From the NCBI GenBank assembly GCA_022495005.1, contig JAGYXB010000438.1, positions 496,001-560,000 of the forward strand: a stretch of 64,000 nt of DNA, read 5' to 3'. The notes under the pieces were generated by a model. It was not told where the DNA came from and did not search any database. It saw only the letters and a program-made list of their open reading frames with translations. Position numbers and translations under genes: made by a program. This DNA is from Rhyacophila brunnea. Lineage: Eukaryota; Arthropoda; Insecta; Trichoptera; Rhyacophilidae. Positions 45,986 to 56,817 of the stretch are shown one piece after another (position 1 is the first letter of the stretch; every line of letters begins with the position of its first letter).

Positions 45986-46321
45986 TTCTCAGTATTTCCA
46001 AGCGTAGTATGTTCAATGAAATGAACCATTTCAGCGTATTATGATAATATTTTGATCAAATTTCAATAATACGTGTTTTCTTTCATAATAATTAAAGTAT
46101 TTATAATGAAATGAAAATGAACACATTTTATTTAAATATATACAGAAATTCTGTATAAATGTATTAATAGAATTTAAAAGAAAATGAATAAGCCTTTAAA
46201 AAAACTAAACTTGAAACAAGCATGATGTTACCAAAAGTTCTTTAAATACGTAATCCTGGATTATGGGACGTGATAAGAAAAACAAAAATCTAAGTTATTC
46301 TAAGTTAAACTTAAATTTTAC

Positions 46322-46619
46322 TTAAGGCTATACCTCAGTTGAGGCATGGTCAAAAATATCGTGGCTAGGCGACGCGCGGATTGCGGGTCGCGGGTGCAAA
46401 TGACGCATGCCGACCGAAATATAATTTATCATATAAATCCAACATGCGTCCATATAATGTTCCGTTTATTGTTTTATTAGTAACAATAATAATTTTATAT
46501 TCATTGACATGTTTTCTTTTACAAGTAATTGAGTAACGTTTTTAGACATATTTACACGATTTAAGAATTAATACCCCCGTCGTCATCACGAAACAAATTG
46601 ACGTATTGTATCGTCTTAA
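46322..46619 (+). mobile_element. TTAA-flanked MITE, complete 290-bp copy
   Basis: Flanked by TTAA at both sides. Left end GGCTATACCTCAGTTGAGGC, right end GTATTGTATCGTC, a weak inverted match (GGCTATACCTCAGT vs GACGATACATCAGT in the longer copy). Interior: GGTCAAAAATATCGTGGC, ACGCGCGGATTGCGGGTCGC, CAAATGACGCATGC, CCAACATGCGTCC, AAACAAATTGACG. TTAA target use is typical of piggyBac-type transposases. Shorter than the sister at 57,449 (lacks the CTCCGATTGCCAGCGAG block). Confidence 0.8.
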
Positions 46620-47039
46620 GGGTAATTAGTAAACATATATTATGACAAAACAAAATGATGTTTGAAAAAAACTTGACTTGTGGTATATCTAAATATAGTT
46701 AAACATGCTCATCAAATGGCTTCTTTATTTGGAAGTACCTATATTTGTGAAAAGCATTTTCTACAATGAGTTTTAATAAATCAAACTAAAAATCAAAATT
46801 AACATACAACCATAATATCGCATCTGTTTTGCGTATTCACACCACAAAATTTGAGCCAAAATTGCAGGATTTAGTTTCAAACAAAAAATAATTGCATAAT
46901 TCACATGGTAAAAAAATTAAATATTATTTTTTAGTTTATTAATTAATCAGAGTAATAATAATGTATATTTAGTAAAAAATATAAGTTTACACAATGAAAT
47001 ATTTTTTTTTGTCTTTTGTTTTTTTTAAAACCGAAAATA

Positions 47040-47130
47040 TTTACAAAAGAAAGGGCGGCCCGCCAAATAGTTTGATTTCAAAATTGCCCCTTTGACGAAA
47101 AAGTTTGTGAACCCCCAGATTCTAGAGTTT
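47040..47130 (-). mobile_element. hAT-like subterminal fragment
   Basis: On the minus strand: CTGGGGGTTCACAAACTTTT, CGTCAAAGGGGC, then GGCGGGCCGCCC. GGGTTCACAAACTTTTT followed by C/G-rich stretches is a common subterminal arrangement of hAT elements. No terminus or partner seen. Confidence 0.3.
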
Positions 47131-47439
47131 AGTTCCGCCAAATAGTTTTTTTTCCATCTGGCAAGTTACCAATTGTCACTTACGCCCTTTTGTTTTAGTA
47201 GTGACTTTATATATTTAAAATAATAAAATACGTATATATATTAGATCATTACACTAGCAATCGATAATAACGTCTTTTATATCCTTATTTTATTACGTCC
47301 TTTTGGCTCATACATCTCGATTTATAAGCACTTACCTGAATTTGAATCCTCAAATAGCGGAAGAATCTAGCTGATGATGATGATGACGATGGAATGCTGC
47401 ATGGACCAAAAATTAAACTTTCGGAAAACACTCTATAAT

Positions 47440-47640
47440 GCCGCGCATACATTCGCGAGTAATTGAGACGGTGTGAGTGTATGGGTGTGTGCAGTGCGTG
47501 CGTTCGACTGTGTGGGTGTTACATGACAGGAGGGGGGGCAAGGGCGGTAAAAATGAACCGTGAGCGCTGGCGAGGGTGGGGAGGGGAAGGGGTGAAAGTA
47601 CCCGCTGGCAAAATGAGTGAAGGGAGAAGAGGAAAGAATT
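47440..47640. promoter_or_regulatory. GC-rich islet 5 with G-quadruplex motif
   Basis: GTGTGAGTGTATGGGTGTGTGC repeats lead into GGAGGGGGGGCAAGGGCGG and GGGTGGGGAGGGGAAGGGG (47,574-47,592), a textbook four-run G-quadruplex motif with 1-2-nt loops. The mirrored frames of about 70 codons on both strands are compositional. Preceding GATGATGATGATGACGATGG (47,370) is a short microsatellite. Confidence 0.4.
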
Positions 47641-48694
47641 ATCACAGGCCTCTTCTGATATCCGGATAAAATTGCATTGAGTTTTGTTTATTTATTATTT
47701 TGTTAATTTCTCTGAAATATATAATATAAAAAATACGATTTCAACGAAAGATACTGTGGAAATCTAAATAAAATTGTGTTTTGATTGTATTAAATTTGTA
47801 TAATGGACCCGCTATACCACAAGGGCGTAAGTAACAATTTTCAGCTTTAGAGGAAATCGATTTGAAAATTAGAAAAATACATCTTCCCAAAAAATATTTT
47901 AAACCTAAAAAATTACTATTTTTCACCATACTGCCTTTTCAAGGAAGAAGGCAGTAACTCGCAAAATTTGTGAAAGTTAGTTATGAACGTCATCCTTTAG
48001 GTAATCTATTTTTACTTTAAAATCAGTATTATCACTAAAATACCGTTAAAATCCTTAGTAAAAAATGAACATCTGCTACAATAATACACCTTAGCAAAAA
48101 GGCAGTCATTGCACGTATTTATTGCAGTTACTGCTTATTTATTATTACTTTGTATGATAATATCGTACTAATAAAAAATATCACCATTTTTTATTAATTC
48201 ACAGTAATAAAATTTGAAAAAAAAACACACACTATGTCATTTATATTTAAAGTGTGTGAGTGTCAGTTACCGCCTTCTTCCTTGGAAGGGCTAAATAATG
48301 TTCTTACGCCCTTTTGACACATCGTCAACGAAATTTTTATAAAAAATAACATGTGTTTTATAAGTCAGTTGTCGTATTATATAAAATTGTATATATTATA
48401 GTATATTGATGCTGGGCATAACGTGTAATGACAGTAATTGCATAAAGGAACAAATATAGGTTTGTGATATATTAAAGTTTCCTAAAAACCTTTCATGGAA
48501 ACGGAAATGGTATATAGCTCATCGACTAGATAATTGCTGGAAGAATCAAGTCAATGGTAGGCAAGAAGTGTACAAACTACAAAACATCATAAAGGTAGAC
48601 ATGCAGACCTCCGGGTTGACTACAGAATAGTTGCAGTAATATGAATCAGCTTGAAGAGGCGTCCTTCCAACCGTGGTTTGATTGTATCTGACGA

Positions 48695-48790
48695 TTAACG
48701 TCGGAAGTATTAGAGGTTGCAACCGGATATGTCAACGTTTTGAAAAGCAAGGACGCTTCGGGTTCGGATTGGTGCAAATATAAAATCTGG
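48695..48790 (+). pseudogene. LINE reverse-transcriptase fragment (LKxGKAxGxD region)
   Basis: Translates LTSEVLEVATGYVNVLKSKD followed by ASGSDWCKYKIW. Non-LTR reverse transcriptases start with a conserved EVxxAIxxLKxGKAPGxDGIPxEIW segment; E-V, LKSKDASGSD and the terminal IW align with it. The flanks do not carry on in frame. Dead fragment. Confidence 0.45.
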
Positions 48791-49119
48791 ACTTGTAAAC
48801 AAAAAATAAAAATTCGATTGATTCTACTTAATTAATGTCTGAGAAATTTTCATCCAGACAGTTTGTCATATATTTTATAACAATATAATTATATAGTTAA
48901 CACAATGCTTACGGGCCCTTTTAATTAATTTTGTAATTAACGTGTTAATTTGCATTTGAAAAGTAATTAGCAAAAACAGATCTTTGCCATACTCTAATAC
49001 TTTGTGAGCTTTGGAATCATTGTTATAATAATTACATTGTTGTTTTACATACATAATTCTGAAAACACTGAAACACAGAAAATATTGCCAATAGAAAGAA
49101 TCTTTTTTCGAAAAAAGTA

Positions 49120-49980
49120 AGACACCCGGCAGAATCGAACCTGCGTCTCTTGGGTTTGCGCTCTGTGTATTACCACTATGCTACGACTGCCATGCTTAAT
49201 TTCGACAAATTTTAACTATTGGCCTTTTTAATACCTGCTCATAAGCACTCTCCAAATTAAGCCATAATCAAAACCATTAAATTTATTTTAGAAAATTGGT
49301 TACCATTTATTATTCAACACAATGCTCACGATAGCCGGGCGGTTATGTGGCAGGCTTATAATGTCGTGGGTTCCGAGCATTATAATGACAAAAATCCATT
49401 TATTAATGTGTCTTTGGAACCAGCGTATCGACCTAATATATTGATGGTCAATCTATCGTACAAGAATCGCACCTATGTCTTTTGGGTTTCGCGCCATGTG
49501 CACTACCACTATGCTACGACTGTCATGTTTAATTGCGACAAATTTTAACTATTGGCCTTTTTAATGCCTGCTCACAAGCGCCCTTTAAATTAAACCAGAA
49601 GGCTTCGGCCACATAGGTAGGTGCTTCGCTAGTGCTTCGTTAGGTGCTATGTTTGTCTAGTAAAAAAACTAGTGCCACATTGCGCGCTACGTGCTACGCT
49701 AGGTACAAATTCATTTGTCATTTGGGAGCGCTCAAGTCAACAACGATATGTCACTCTCAAAAATAACCAGAAAGCTACTTTAGTTACCATTTGTTATTCA
49801 ACACAATGCCCACGATAGCCGGGCGGTTATGCGGCAGGCTTATACTGTCGTGGGTTCAGAGAGAGTATAATGTGAAAAATCCACTTATTAACGCGTGTTG
49901 TGAACCTATAATGTTGTGGGTCCCAGGTTCGAATCCTGGGTCTGACAAGTACGCATATTGTTTTTCAATTTTTGTTTGAG
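49120..49980. repeat. Tandem segmental duplication with tRNA-like pieces
   Basis: Unit 1 (49,129-49,400) and unit 2 (49,465-49,880, expanded by a 180-bp insert) share, in order: a minus-strand tRNA-like SINE head (TTACCACTATGCTACGACTG; B box AGAATCGAACC in unit 1), TTTTAACTATTGGCCTTTTTAAT, CCTGCTCA.AAGC, GTTACCATTTRTTATTCAACACAATGC, CACGATAGCCGGGCGGTTATG and CAGGCTTATA. Unit 2 has an insert at about 49,601-49,780 rich in GTGCTTCG/GCTACG words. The minus-strand head at 49,129-49,192 is GGCAGTCGTAGCATAGTGG + GCAGGTTCGATTCTGCC. Confidence 0.7.
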
Positions 49981-50110
49981 TCAGAGTATGGACCTAATAT
50001 CTTGAGCAAGTGGCTTAGGTCAATTTTGTCGTACAAGAATCTGTTGATACTACATCCACTCTGTGGAGACCCATGTAATCTTAATTATGAAGATCGAACA
50101 TGGTTAAAGA
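49880..50110 (+). mobile_element. SINE family A copy with B box
   Basis: GGGTCCCAGGTTCGAATCCTGGG (B box GGTTCGAATCC), GACAAGTACGCATATTG, GAGTCAGAGTATGGACC, AGCAAGTGGC, CATCCACTCTGTGGAG, CCCATGTAATC, AAGATCGAACATGGTTA. Head shortened by the rearrangement of the flanking duplication. Confidence 0.7.
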
Positions 50111-51425
50111 AATCACCACAGTTATATATTATTTCTACGTAAAATGCTTTTAATGTCAATAAGTATTTTATAAATTATTGTGAATTACTATCAAGTAATC
50201 AAGTATCTTTTGAAAAGATGGTTAATTAATTTGATGCTAATTATTTTAAATTGTGTTAAATTAAAACACAATATGTAGTAGTTATTTCAATAAGTCAATA
50301 AAATAAGTATACTTTATACAGTGTTTATTTTAAATACTATAATTATTTAAATTGTTTACATATTTATTAATTAGTTACGTATTGTTTGTTTGCAATAAAA
50401 AGAATATTCCACATAATAGAACAATGCTAAATTACTTTAAAAATACAAATAATAATATATATTTTTGTACTAACCTTTTTGGCGAAGAGTTGTATCCTAT
50501 GAGATATTGGAATCTGCTGGGTTATTCTGTAAATAAAAAGATATAACAGATTATTGCTTATTGGAGTAAAAAATAATAAAAATATAATTACGAAATCGAC
50601 TGATTAAATTGTTAGACTTTGCTGGTGAAGCAACAATACAATACTAAAAGTATAAAAAGAAGGTTTATTAATTTGAATTTGAATAAAAATATTTTAATAA
50701 ATATTTTTTGAATTTTAATTGATTTAAATTTTATACTAATCCGTTTGAGTCGTTTTATTGCGACTTGGGTAAATGCTCAGTGACAACTAGAACAGTTAAT
50801 CCACGTTTATATAAAAACATAGTTAGTGAATATATTAAATTTATTATATTATTAAATCACCCAATAGTAGTAGATTATAATAGTTAATAAATTTGATATT
50901 GTTATATTAACATATTGTTAATATTTTTACTTTTATTAAGTATCCAGGTTATTTAATATTTACTACTAGAAAGAATACCAGTTGTTAATACTAACTAGTA
51001 CTTGGTAATTTTTTATCTAACCAATTTCACTTAGATTTATCCACTTATAAAACCTCTGTAATTTGAATCGAGATCATTCTTATATACATTGATATTTTAA
51101 GATATATATATCATTTTCACACTTGTGTTTCCTATAAATTCATTACCATACTTCTTTATACCATTTCGTCAATCTGTCACAAATTAATAATTTGTAATAT
51201 CGTTTAATTACTGTCTATAAATACAATCAATATGCTAGTACTGTACTATAAGCATCTGTCAAAGTATTATGAGCGAATAAACGATTCATTTATTTGCATG
51301 TCAGCTTATTTTTTAAATTTATAACTTGCTTTTATGTGTAGGTATGTTTTCTGTCACCTTATCCGTTTTAATACGTATGCTCCCTAATTGCTCTCTATTA
51401 CACATTTATATATGTTTTCAAGTTG
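50110..51425. other. AT-rich non-coding stretch
   Basis: No gene. At 50,735-50,775, CCGTTTGAGTCG, TTTTATTGCGACTTGGGT is a diverged match to the hammerhead-bearing unit at 35,245-35,275, but the core motif is lost. Nothing else recognised. Confidence 0.5.
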
Positions 51426-51427
51426 TG

Positions 51428-51722
51428 AAAGGTGAAGGTAGGCTGTTAAGATCCGCCATAAATAGTGCACCCTAAACTTTGTCAGTCAAACGTATTTGTT
51501 AAAACTACAATTTACAGATGGTGTAGGCTAGTTTTTAAAAATCAATTAATTCCTTCCTAAACCAAAATGGATTGGTTCCGCAAAGTTTATTTGAATTTTA
51601 AAAACTAACTAACGCCGTATGTAAATTGTATTTCTATTTCAATACGTATGGTTGACAAAGTTTAATGTGCTCTATTTACGGTGAATCTTAACAGCCTTCC
51701 TCCACCTTTCGCTACTGATGTT
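51428..51722. mobile_element. Palindromic 130-bp-arm repeat, compact copy
   Basis: Left GAAAGGTGAAGGTAGGCTGTTAAG, CCGCCATAAATAGTGCACC, CTAAACTTTGTCAG, TTAAAAATCAATTAA is inverse to the right TTTAAAAACTAACTAACG, GTTGACAAAGTTTAATGTGC, CTATTTACGGTGAATC, TTAACAGCC, CCACCTTTCGC. Among four loci this is the most compact. Non-coding. Confidence 0.7.
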
Positions 51723-52112
51723 TTCTCTTTTGCGTTACAGACAGACAGACATACAGATCAACCAAGATAATTATAATATAATTATTTTTTTATTGTTCTA
51801 TCTTTTAAATAAATAATACTTTAAAATAAAACATAATATGTATTGTTAGAGTGACGAATTTATAAATGTATCCAAGAAAGAGAACAAAAAATATAATTAT
51901 TCAAAGTCTTCCCTTTCTCATAGAAGGTACAGCAAAGAAAAAAAGAATATAACTGGCACAACTAATGGGAAGACAAGGTATTTTGTCATATCACGTATCA
52001 GGTTATTTCAGTCGGAGAAAATTGCAGGTGGTTATTTTCAAAAGTGTCCTAATTGAAAATATAATATAAACCAATATCAGAAATGAAATACGAAAAATAA
52101 TAAATCCAGCTA

Positions 52113-52192
52113 ACAAAATCTGTCAATACAAACCTCTACTCTATGGAGGCAAATAATATGATCCTATTAGGATCGGACATGGTTGAAAAAAA
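52113..52192 (+). mobile_element. SINE family A, 3' fragment
   Basis: AAAATCTGTCAATACAAACC, TCTACTCTATGGAGG, ATATGATCCTATTAGGATCGG, ACATGGTTGAAAAAAAA. Tail end only; lies directly upstream of a TTAA MITE. Confidence 0.7.
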
Positions 52193-52226
52193 ATATTCCT
52201 AAGTATAAATTTAATAAAGCTTTTAC

Positions 52227-52642
52227 TTAAGAGCATACTTGCGGTGCAGTATGTATATTGTAGTAATATATATATTGCGGTATAGTACAGTGAAACGGCA
52301 AATAATTTTAAACTATAGGTGGGACGAAATTTTGGACTCGCTGGCAATCGGAGAGCAAACGTCGAGCTGTGAACACGTCAATTTGTTTCGTGATGGCGAC
52401 GGGGGTACTAATTCTTAAAACGTGTAAAGATGACTATAAAACGTTACCCATTTACTTGAAAAAGAAAACATATCAATGAATATATTATTATTGTTACTAA
52501 TAGAACAATAAACAGAACATTAAATGGACGCATGTTGGATTTATATGACAAATTATACTTCGTTCGGCACGCGTGATTTGCACAATCCGCGCATCGCCTA
52601 GCCACGATCTTTTTAGACTATGTCTCAACTGAGGTGCCTTAA
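52227..52642 (-). mobile_element. TTAA-flanked MITE, complete copy with internal AT insertion
   Basis: TTAA at 52,227-52,230 and 52,639-52,642. Minus-strand order: GGCACCTCAGTTGAGACATAG, ATCGTGGCTAGGCGATGCGCGG, CACGCGTGCCGAAC, CCAACATGCGTCC, AAACAAATTGACGTGTTCAC, CTCCGATTGCCAGCGAG. Near the left end, about 45 bp of AT-rich sequence (AGTATGTATATTGTAG...) is extra relative to 22,018-22,374. Overlapping minus-strand frames are shadows. Confidence 0.8.
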
Positions 52643-52649
52643 TATATCC

Positions 52650-53890
52650 GTAAGTGTTAATATTAAGTGTTTGTAGTATTAAGTGTGATAACTTGGCGTA
52701 TGTCTTGTCAACTTGCATACCTATCCAAATAGGTAGCTTTCTAGTTAGCAAACTTTAGTATATGGAAATCATCGATAGCTACATTTCGATAGTCTAGTTC
52801 TGTAGGGAAACAACATAAAATTTCAAGGGTTTGAGTTACTAATGTCATTCGATGTAGAAAGGTATTTTTTTTACAATTCAATAACGAGTCATAAAATTGA
52901 ATAAGATCTTTCTGGGATTAATCATTAATTTAATTATAAACGCGAATGTTCGGGTCAATTATTTGTTAAATTGTAAAATATTATTATCCATTGTTAAGTT
53001 CATTTGAATCAAATAAAAAAAAATAAACACATTTACTTTAAGTTTAAAATGATTATCTTAGAACAAGGTTTTTTGAGTTGTTTTCTTGTAGAACTAAGGT
53101 ACCAAGAAATTTAATTTCTGTTATCTATGGCATATTTTGATCTGCATTTTCACCTACTCCTTATCGAATTATTAAAATTATCCTCTTTACAAAAATGATA
53201 TTGGTTTATATTTATAATATATTTATAGCTTTTAACATTAATTAAAACACACATAAGTGTATGGTAACCTTAGTTTTGGGTAACTAATTATTCCTGAGGC
53301 ATTGAAGGTAATGACCTCCCCAAATCACAGCCGTCCCATTACATAACGGGTCTTCATCTTAATAAGTGTATCGGGATCTTACGTTTGAATGTGAAGCATC
53401 ATTTTTTTTATAAATGGGAATGTCTCATGAGCAATTATGCAAGACCGAGGTCACTACGCACTCAAATTTGCTTTGGCTGAATTTACATGACTTTAAGTTA
53501 AGTGTATCCATGGAAGAGGGGAGTACGTAGAGACAAAATTAAAAATTATAATAAGTACCTAACAAAGGCTAATACAAAAATGAATCTAAATAATCTAAGA
53601 AATCATTACGTTGACAGTACGATGATGAATTATGGTTGAAAGGTCTTTTTTTACTTTGGTTTTTCAATACTGTATACCAAAAATATTCATATTAGTTATC
53701 ATTACTTAGTTTTTACGATTAAAAAAAAACAATTTGTTAAACTACCAGTAGTTAACAATGTCGGAAGCATACAAAAATAGTTATAAATTATCTGTTATTC
53801 TAATTGTTATATTTTTTAAATATAATATCTTGTTACATCACATTAATTTTTTGTTGTTGAATTTTTATGCCCAAAACTTTGGAATTATAT
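52650..53890. other. AT-rich non-coding stretch
   Basis: No gene, RNA or terminal repeats recognised. Confidence 0.55.
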
Positions 53891-53900
53891 TTCTGCTAAC

Positions 53901-54299
53901 GTATCTGGAAATTTGTACGTAAACAGTTCACCGCAGGGCACTTATTCGTGCGCCTCAGTACGTGAAACATGAGTTCGTGTAACATTAATTTAATCAAATG
54001 ACGAGTTTTTCGTTGAACATTTCACCGTCGAGTATATTTGTACGTATGCAACAACATGTGGCGAATTTTATGAGATGCCTTTACTAGGTTAGGTTAGGTT
54101 AGGGTTAAGCTAATTGGAACAGTACTATTTACAAACTATCACCGCATTTTGTAAGATACGTACAAATGTATTCCACGGTGAAATGTTTTACGAAGAATTC
54201 TTCATTTGATAAAATGTTATACGAACTCATGTTTCACGTACTGCGGCGCACGAAGAAGTGTCCCATGATGAACTGCATACGTACAACTTACATGTAACC
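53901..54299. mobile_element. Long-TIR palindromic element with 9-bp target duplication (MULE-like)
   Basis: Arms of about 150 bp are inverse: TTTGTACGTAAACAGTTCACC, CACTTATTCGTGCGCC, CAGTACGTGAAACATGAG, TTCGTTGAACATTTCACCG at the left against CGGTGAAATGTTTTACGAAG, CTCATGTTTCACGTACTG, GGCGCACGAAGAAGTGTCC, GAACTGCATACGTACAA at the right. TTCTGCTAA occurs at 53,891-53,899 and 54,300-54,308, a perfect 9-bp flank duplication. Long inverted repeats plus 9-bp duplications are the hallmark of Mutator-like elements. The centre carries GGTTAGGTTAGGTTAGGG. No transposase. Confidence 0.8.
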
Positions 54300-54824
54300 T
54301 TCTGCTAATGGGCTATTATGAACATAAATTTAATTTATTTATTACTATACTATATAAACCTATGTATAAATATGTATTATATTTATATACTATATATAGT
54401 ACAACAAGCTACGAGGGTACCAAATATTATAGAAGACAGTGAAGCCGTAACAGAAATATTTGGAGTATATGTATTGTGATTTTGTCAGAAATTAAACGTA
54501 AAACTCTTGGAATGAGAAATTAGTGTCTTATGCACTGGACTATAAGGGTTACCGGATTAACCGAATTTATAGCAGATCAATAAAAACATGACCGAAAGTG
54601 GTTGGGATATAGTTAAGATGTTTATAACTCGTAAATAAGAATTTATATTAAGATTTTTTACAAGATTGTGAGTATTCCCGTCATGAACGCAATCTCATAA
54701 TGACATACAATATAAAACTTTGAAAGCTTTACAGAAAAAAACTGTGATTCTAGTAAACACTCGTCAACAAGTGCTTGAAAATATCGTAGGAATGTCGACA
54801 ATTACCATTTGTATCACGTGATTA

Positions 54825-55045
54825 CGACCGTGATCCGAGGATGGGCCCGCATCCCGAAATAGCTCACTGCTACGCGAAAGTAAAAGGCTACGCCGTAGCA
54901 CCGCGATCGCGCCTCTCTCTCTCTAGTTTAGTTTTCCGACTCTTTTCCGGGGTTTCCCGTTCCCAGATGCCTCCGTCATCCGCCCTTACTTCCTAGAGGA
55001 ACACCCCAAGCGCCTCCTTAGCCCAGAATCGGGGAACCTTTTAAT
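54825..55045. promoter_or_regulatory. GC-rich islet 6
   Basis: ATCACGTGATTACGACCGTG (E-box CACGTG), GAGGATGGGCCCGCATCC, AAAAGGCTACGCCGTAGCACC, GCGATCGCGCCTCTCTCTCTC, TTTTCCGGGG, CCTCCTTAGCCC. Imperfect palindromes in succession. No coding sense. Possibly regulatory; alternatively part of a GC-rich repeat. Confidence 0.35.
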
Positions 55046-55074
55046 TACCCCCGAATTTTTCTGATATGCTAGTA

Positions 55075-56205
55075 TGTCTAATAATACAACAACCAGTTTT
55101 TTTATCCAATGAATCACTGAATTAAATGTATGTTCGATATTTTATTTGAGCAGGTACAGATTATTGTTATTTCGCCGGTAATCGAACACGGAGCCTTCCA
55201 TGCGAAGTCAGTATCACATTCTTATGCATTCTACTACGAAAGACACCGTGCTATAAATTTACAATATCACAGTTATAATAGAATAATAACGGATCTTCAA
55301 CTAATTCTTTAAGAGTAGTTATAAATTTATATAATTCTGAAACACTTAATTGAAAAACATACTTAATATATACCTATTACAAAAAATCTTGAAAGACATA
55401 TGTTGCCGGACAGGGGATTCTCGGCGAAATATATATATATATATTTTTAATTCTAATAGATATTAATAATATGTGTTTTCTAATAAAGAATTTTACATTC
55501 TAAAATCTTGTGTAGTATTTGTTAAAAAAATATATACTTATTATATACTTTAATTATTAGATTTAAAATATTTAACGCGATTTAAAAAAAATTAAATAAT
55601 TGAGGTTCACAATCACTAGATTAAGGGTTGGTGGAGGCACCTGGATAGGGGTGCCAGCTAGTATTCGTTGCCGCTTCTAGTACATTCTTTTCATCATCTC
55701 TAGCAAAGGGGGCACACTCCCCGTTTTTGTACTCGAGAATAATAGTGGACTAAAAGTGACTTTCATTAAGGAAACCGTTTAATTTTATAAGAATTTATCA
55801 AAAAAAAAAATATTTATTTAAAGATTATCATTATTTGTATAATTTCATAATTCAAAGAAGGCTTGAGAGTTGATTGATTATTGTTTATGTGTTGAAGTAG
55901 GTACAGTCTTATGGTGGAGAGGCTTTTGATTTCAGAAGATTGTTTTGGTTTCAAAACAAAGTAATGTTGTTAACTTTACGATAATTGAGTTATTTGTGAT
56001 GATATTATAATAAAAAAAACTTTGCTTCAAAATCATTATAATGAAGTTCTACGATATAATCATTAATGTAATTCTGATTATCTTTTTTATCGTAGTCTTT
56101 TAATTTTTATATAAATGTACCCACAGGTAGAAAAAAATATAACTATTATTGTATTGTAATATATATGATAGCGACGGTATATCACACAGGTTTTTTTTCA
56201 CACGC
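55075..56205. other. AT-rich non-coding stretch
   Basis: No gene. A GC-richer patch lies at 55,617-55,735 (TTGGTGGAGGCACCTGG, GGGGTGCCAGC, CAAAGGGGGCACACTCCCCG). At 55,883-55,930 a minus-strand fragment of the foldback arm (CTCTCCACCATAAGACTGTACC) is seen. Confidence 0.5.
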
Positions 56206-56211
56206 ATTTTT

Positions 56212-56395
56212 TATACGCCTACGATGACAGAGCGGCTTACGCGTCGGCTTATAATGACATGGGTATCGACCTGATGGGTTGAGCAAGTGGCTAACATCCA
56301 TTTCTCGTATAAACAAAAAAATCTGTTAATACAAACCTTCGCCATGTGAAGGCCAATATTATAATTTTATTTGGATCAGATATGGTAAAAAAATG
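56212..56395 (+). mobile_element. SINE family A, internally deleted copy
   Basis: Head TACGATGACAGAGCGGCTTACGC, CGTCGGCTTATAATG, then a jump over the B box to GTATCGACCTGATGGG, TTGAGCAAGTGGCTAACATCC, AATACAAACCTTCGCC, GAAGGCCAATATTATAATTTT, TGGATCAGATATGGT. The B box is deleted. Confidence 0.65.
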
Positions 56396-56411
56396 TAAAA
56401 TAATTAAAAAA

Positions 56412-56540
56412 TAGCCGTCCACATGCACTCGCGCCGTAACGACTGCCGCGCGCGGTCGAGGTACAGGTGACCTCATTGAGGTGTCCAAATACACGAGCGG
56501 CGAATCGCGGCGAGACACGCGCCATGTGGACAAGGCCTTA
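56412..56540. mobile_element. GCCTTGTCCACAT palindromic MITE, third copy
   Basis: Left GCCGTCCACATGCACTCGCGCC and right GGCGAGACACGCGCCATGTGG, ACAAGGCCTTA. Interior GCGCGCGGTCGAGGTACAGG, GACCTCATTGAGGTGTCC as in the copy at 1,257. The 86-codon minus frame is a shadow. Confidence 0.6.
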
Positions 56541-56817
56541 ACATTCTTCAAAGTAATATCTCTTTAAAAAGGTGGAGATTATAAATTTGACAGTTTAAAT
56601 TAACATAGTTTTTTTAATATCTTCTATTTTAATATTAATATGTATCAAATTTGTCGATCTTTATTATTTTTGACTAAAATTAACATTTAGTGATTGTTTA
56701 AAGTATATTATTGTCACGATTCTTTCCATAAACACTCTTTTGTTGGTAGACCTGAAAAAACAAATATTTATTTCGACAATATCATGCGACGACACACCTC
56801 CAAATCGCTAAAGTTCT

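Noticed and set aside
54085..54105. Telomeric TTAGG array
   Set aside because: Only about three GGTTA-type pentamers, located at the centre of a palindromic transposon; too short and internal.
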